Shown one piece after another: positions 5,961 through 5,983 of a stretch of DNA of 5,983 nt. This DNA comes from Bacteriovoracaceae bacterium (lineage in GTDB: Bacteria > Bdellovibrionota > Bacteriovoracia > Bacteriovoracales > Bacteriovoracaceae), in contig JAGLCH010000123.1 of assembly GCA_023146355.1 (NCBI GenBank), positions 1 to 5,983 on the forward strand, written 5' to 3'. The first letter of the stretch is position 1. Each line of letters starts with the position of its first letter. Below the pieces are notes generated by a model. It searched no databases and was not told where the DNA came from. It saw nothing but the letters and a program-made list of their open reading frames with translations. The position numbers were made by a program, and so were the translations under genes.

Positions 5961-5983
5961 CCCCAAGTCTCCTGGCACCTAGG
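5961..5983. repeat. Right copy of the inverted repeat motif, cut by the window end
   Basis: CCCCAAGTCTCCTGGCACC (5961-5979) is the inverse of the left copy with one mismatch in 19. The last six bases, CCTAGG, are self-complementary, as expected at the centre of a larger palindrome whose second arm would continue beyond the window. Its place three bases after the lipoprotein stop would suit a transcript-end hairpin. The full extent cannot be seen. Confidence 0.6.

Overview
This AT-rich window holds seven protein genes, one cut by the left edge, with no RNA gene, transposase, integrase or CRISPR array recognised. Five of the seven proteins start with an export signal: four Sec-type signal peptides and one lipoprotein signal. 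The small-gene content, short intergenic gaps, many poorly conserved envelope proteins, an M28 peptidase and an ankyrin-bearing membrane protein fit a Gram-negative predatory or predator-related bacterium of the Bdellovibrionota (Bacteriovorax/Halobacteriovorax type). That placement rests on overall protein style, not on a marker gene, and is only moderately supported.

Left part, minus strand (1-1989): three genes run leftward. They are a secreted 106-aa protein of unknown function, an exported M28 zinc aminopeptidase with all expected metal ligands, and the first ~121 residues of another secreted protein. The start region of that last gene is unusual: a 12-bp stem ends one base before the ATG and buries the whole Shine-Dalgarno sequence.

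Centre, plus strand (2172-4324): a two-gene ABC exporter operon with a 4-base ATGA overlap. The first gene encodes a compact ATPase in which the H-loop histidine appears to be replaced by asparagine. The second encodes an ABC-2-like membrane protein fused in one reading frame to a C-terminal ankyrin-repeat domain. By charge distribution that domain is predicted to sit in the periplasm. This fused exporter is the strongest candidate in the window for an undescribed system.

Right part: a family 3 periplasmic solute-binding protein (minus strand) meets the exporter operon tail to tail with a 20-bp overlap of coding ends. Its promoter lies so close to the ATG that its mRNA may be leaderless. Beyond it is a plus-strand lipoprotein gene of unknown function, bracketed by two inverted copies of a 19-bp motif (18/19 identical), the right one apparently half of a larger palindrome cut by the window end.

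No gene-free stretch exceeds 300 bases. The gaps (366-437, 1515-1668, 1990-2171, 5019-5213) hold the hairpin, promoter candidates and repeat described below.
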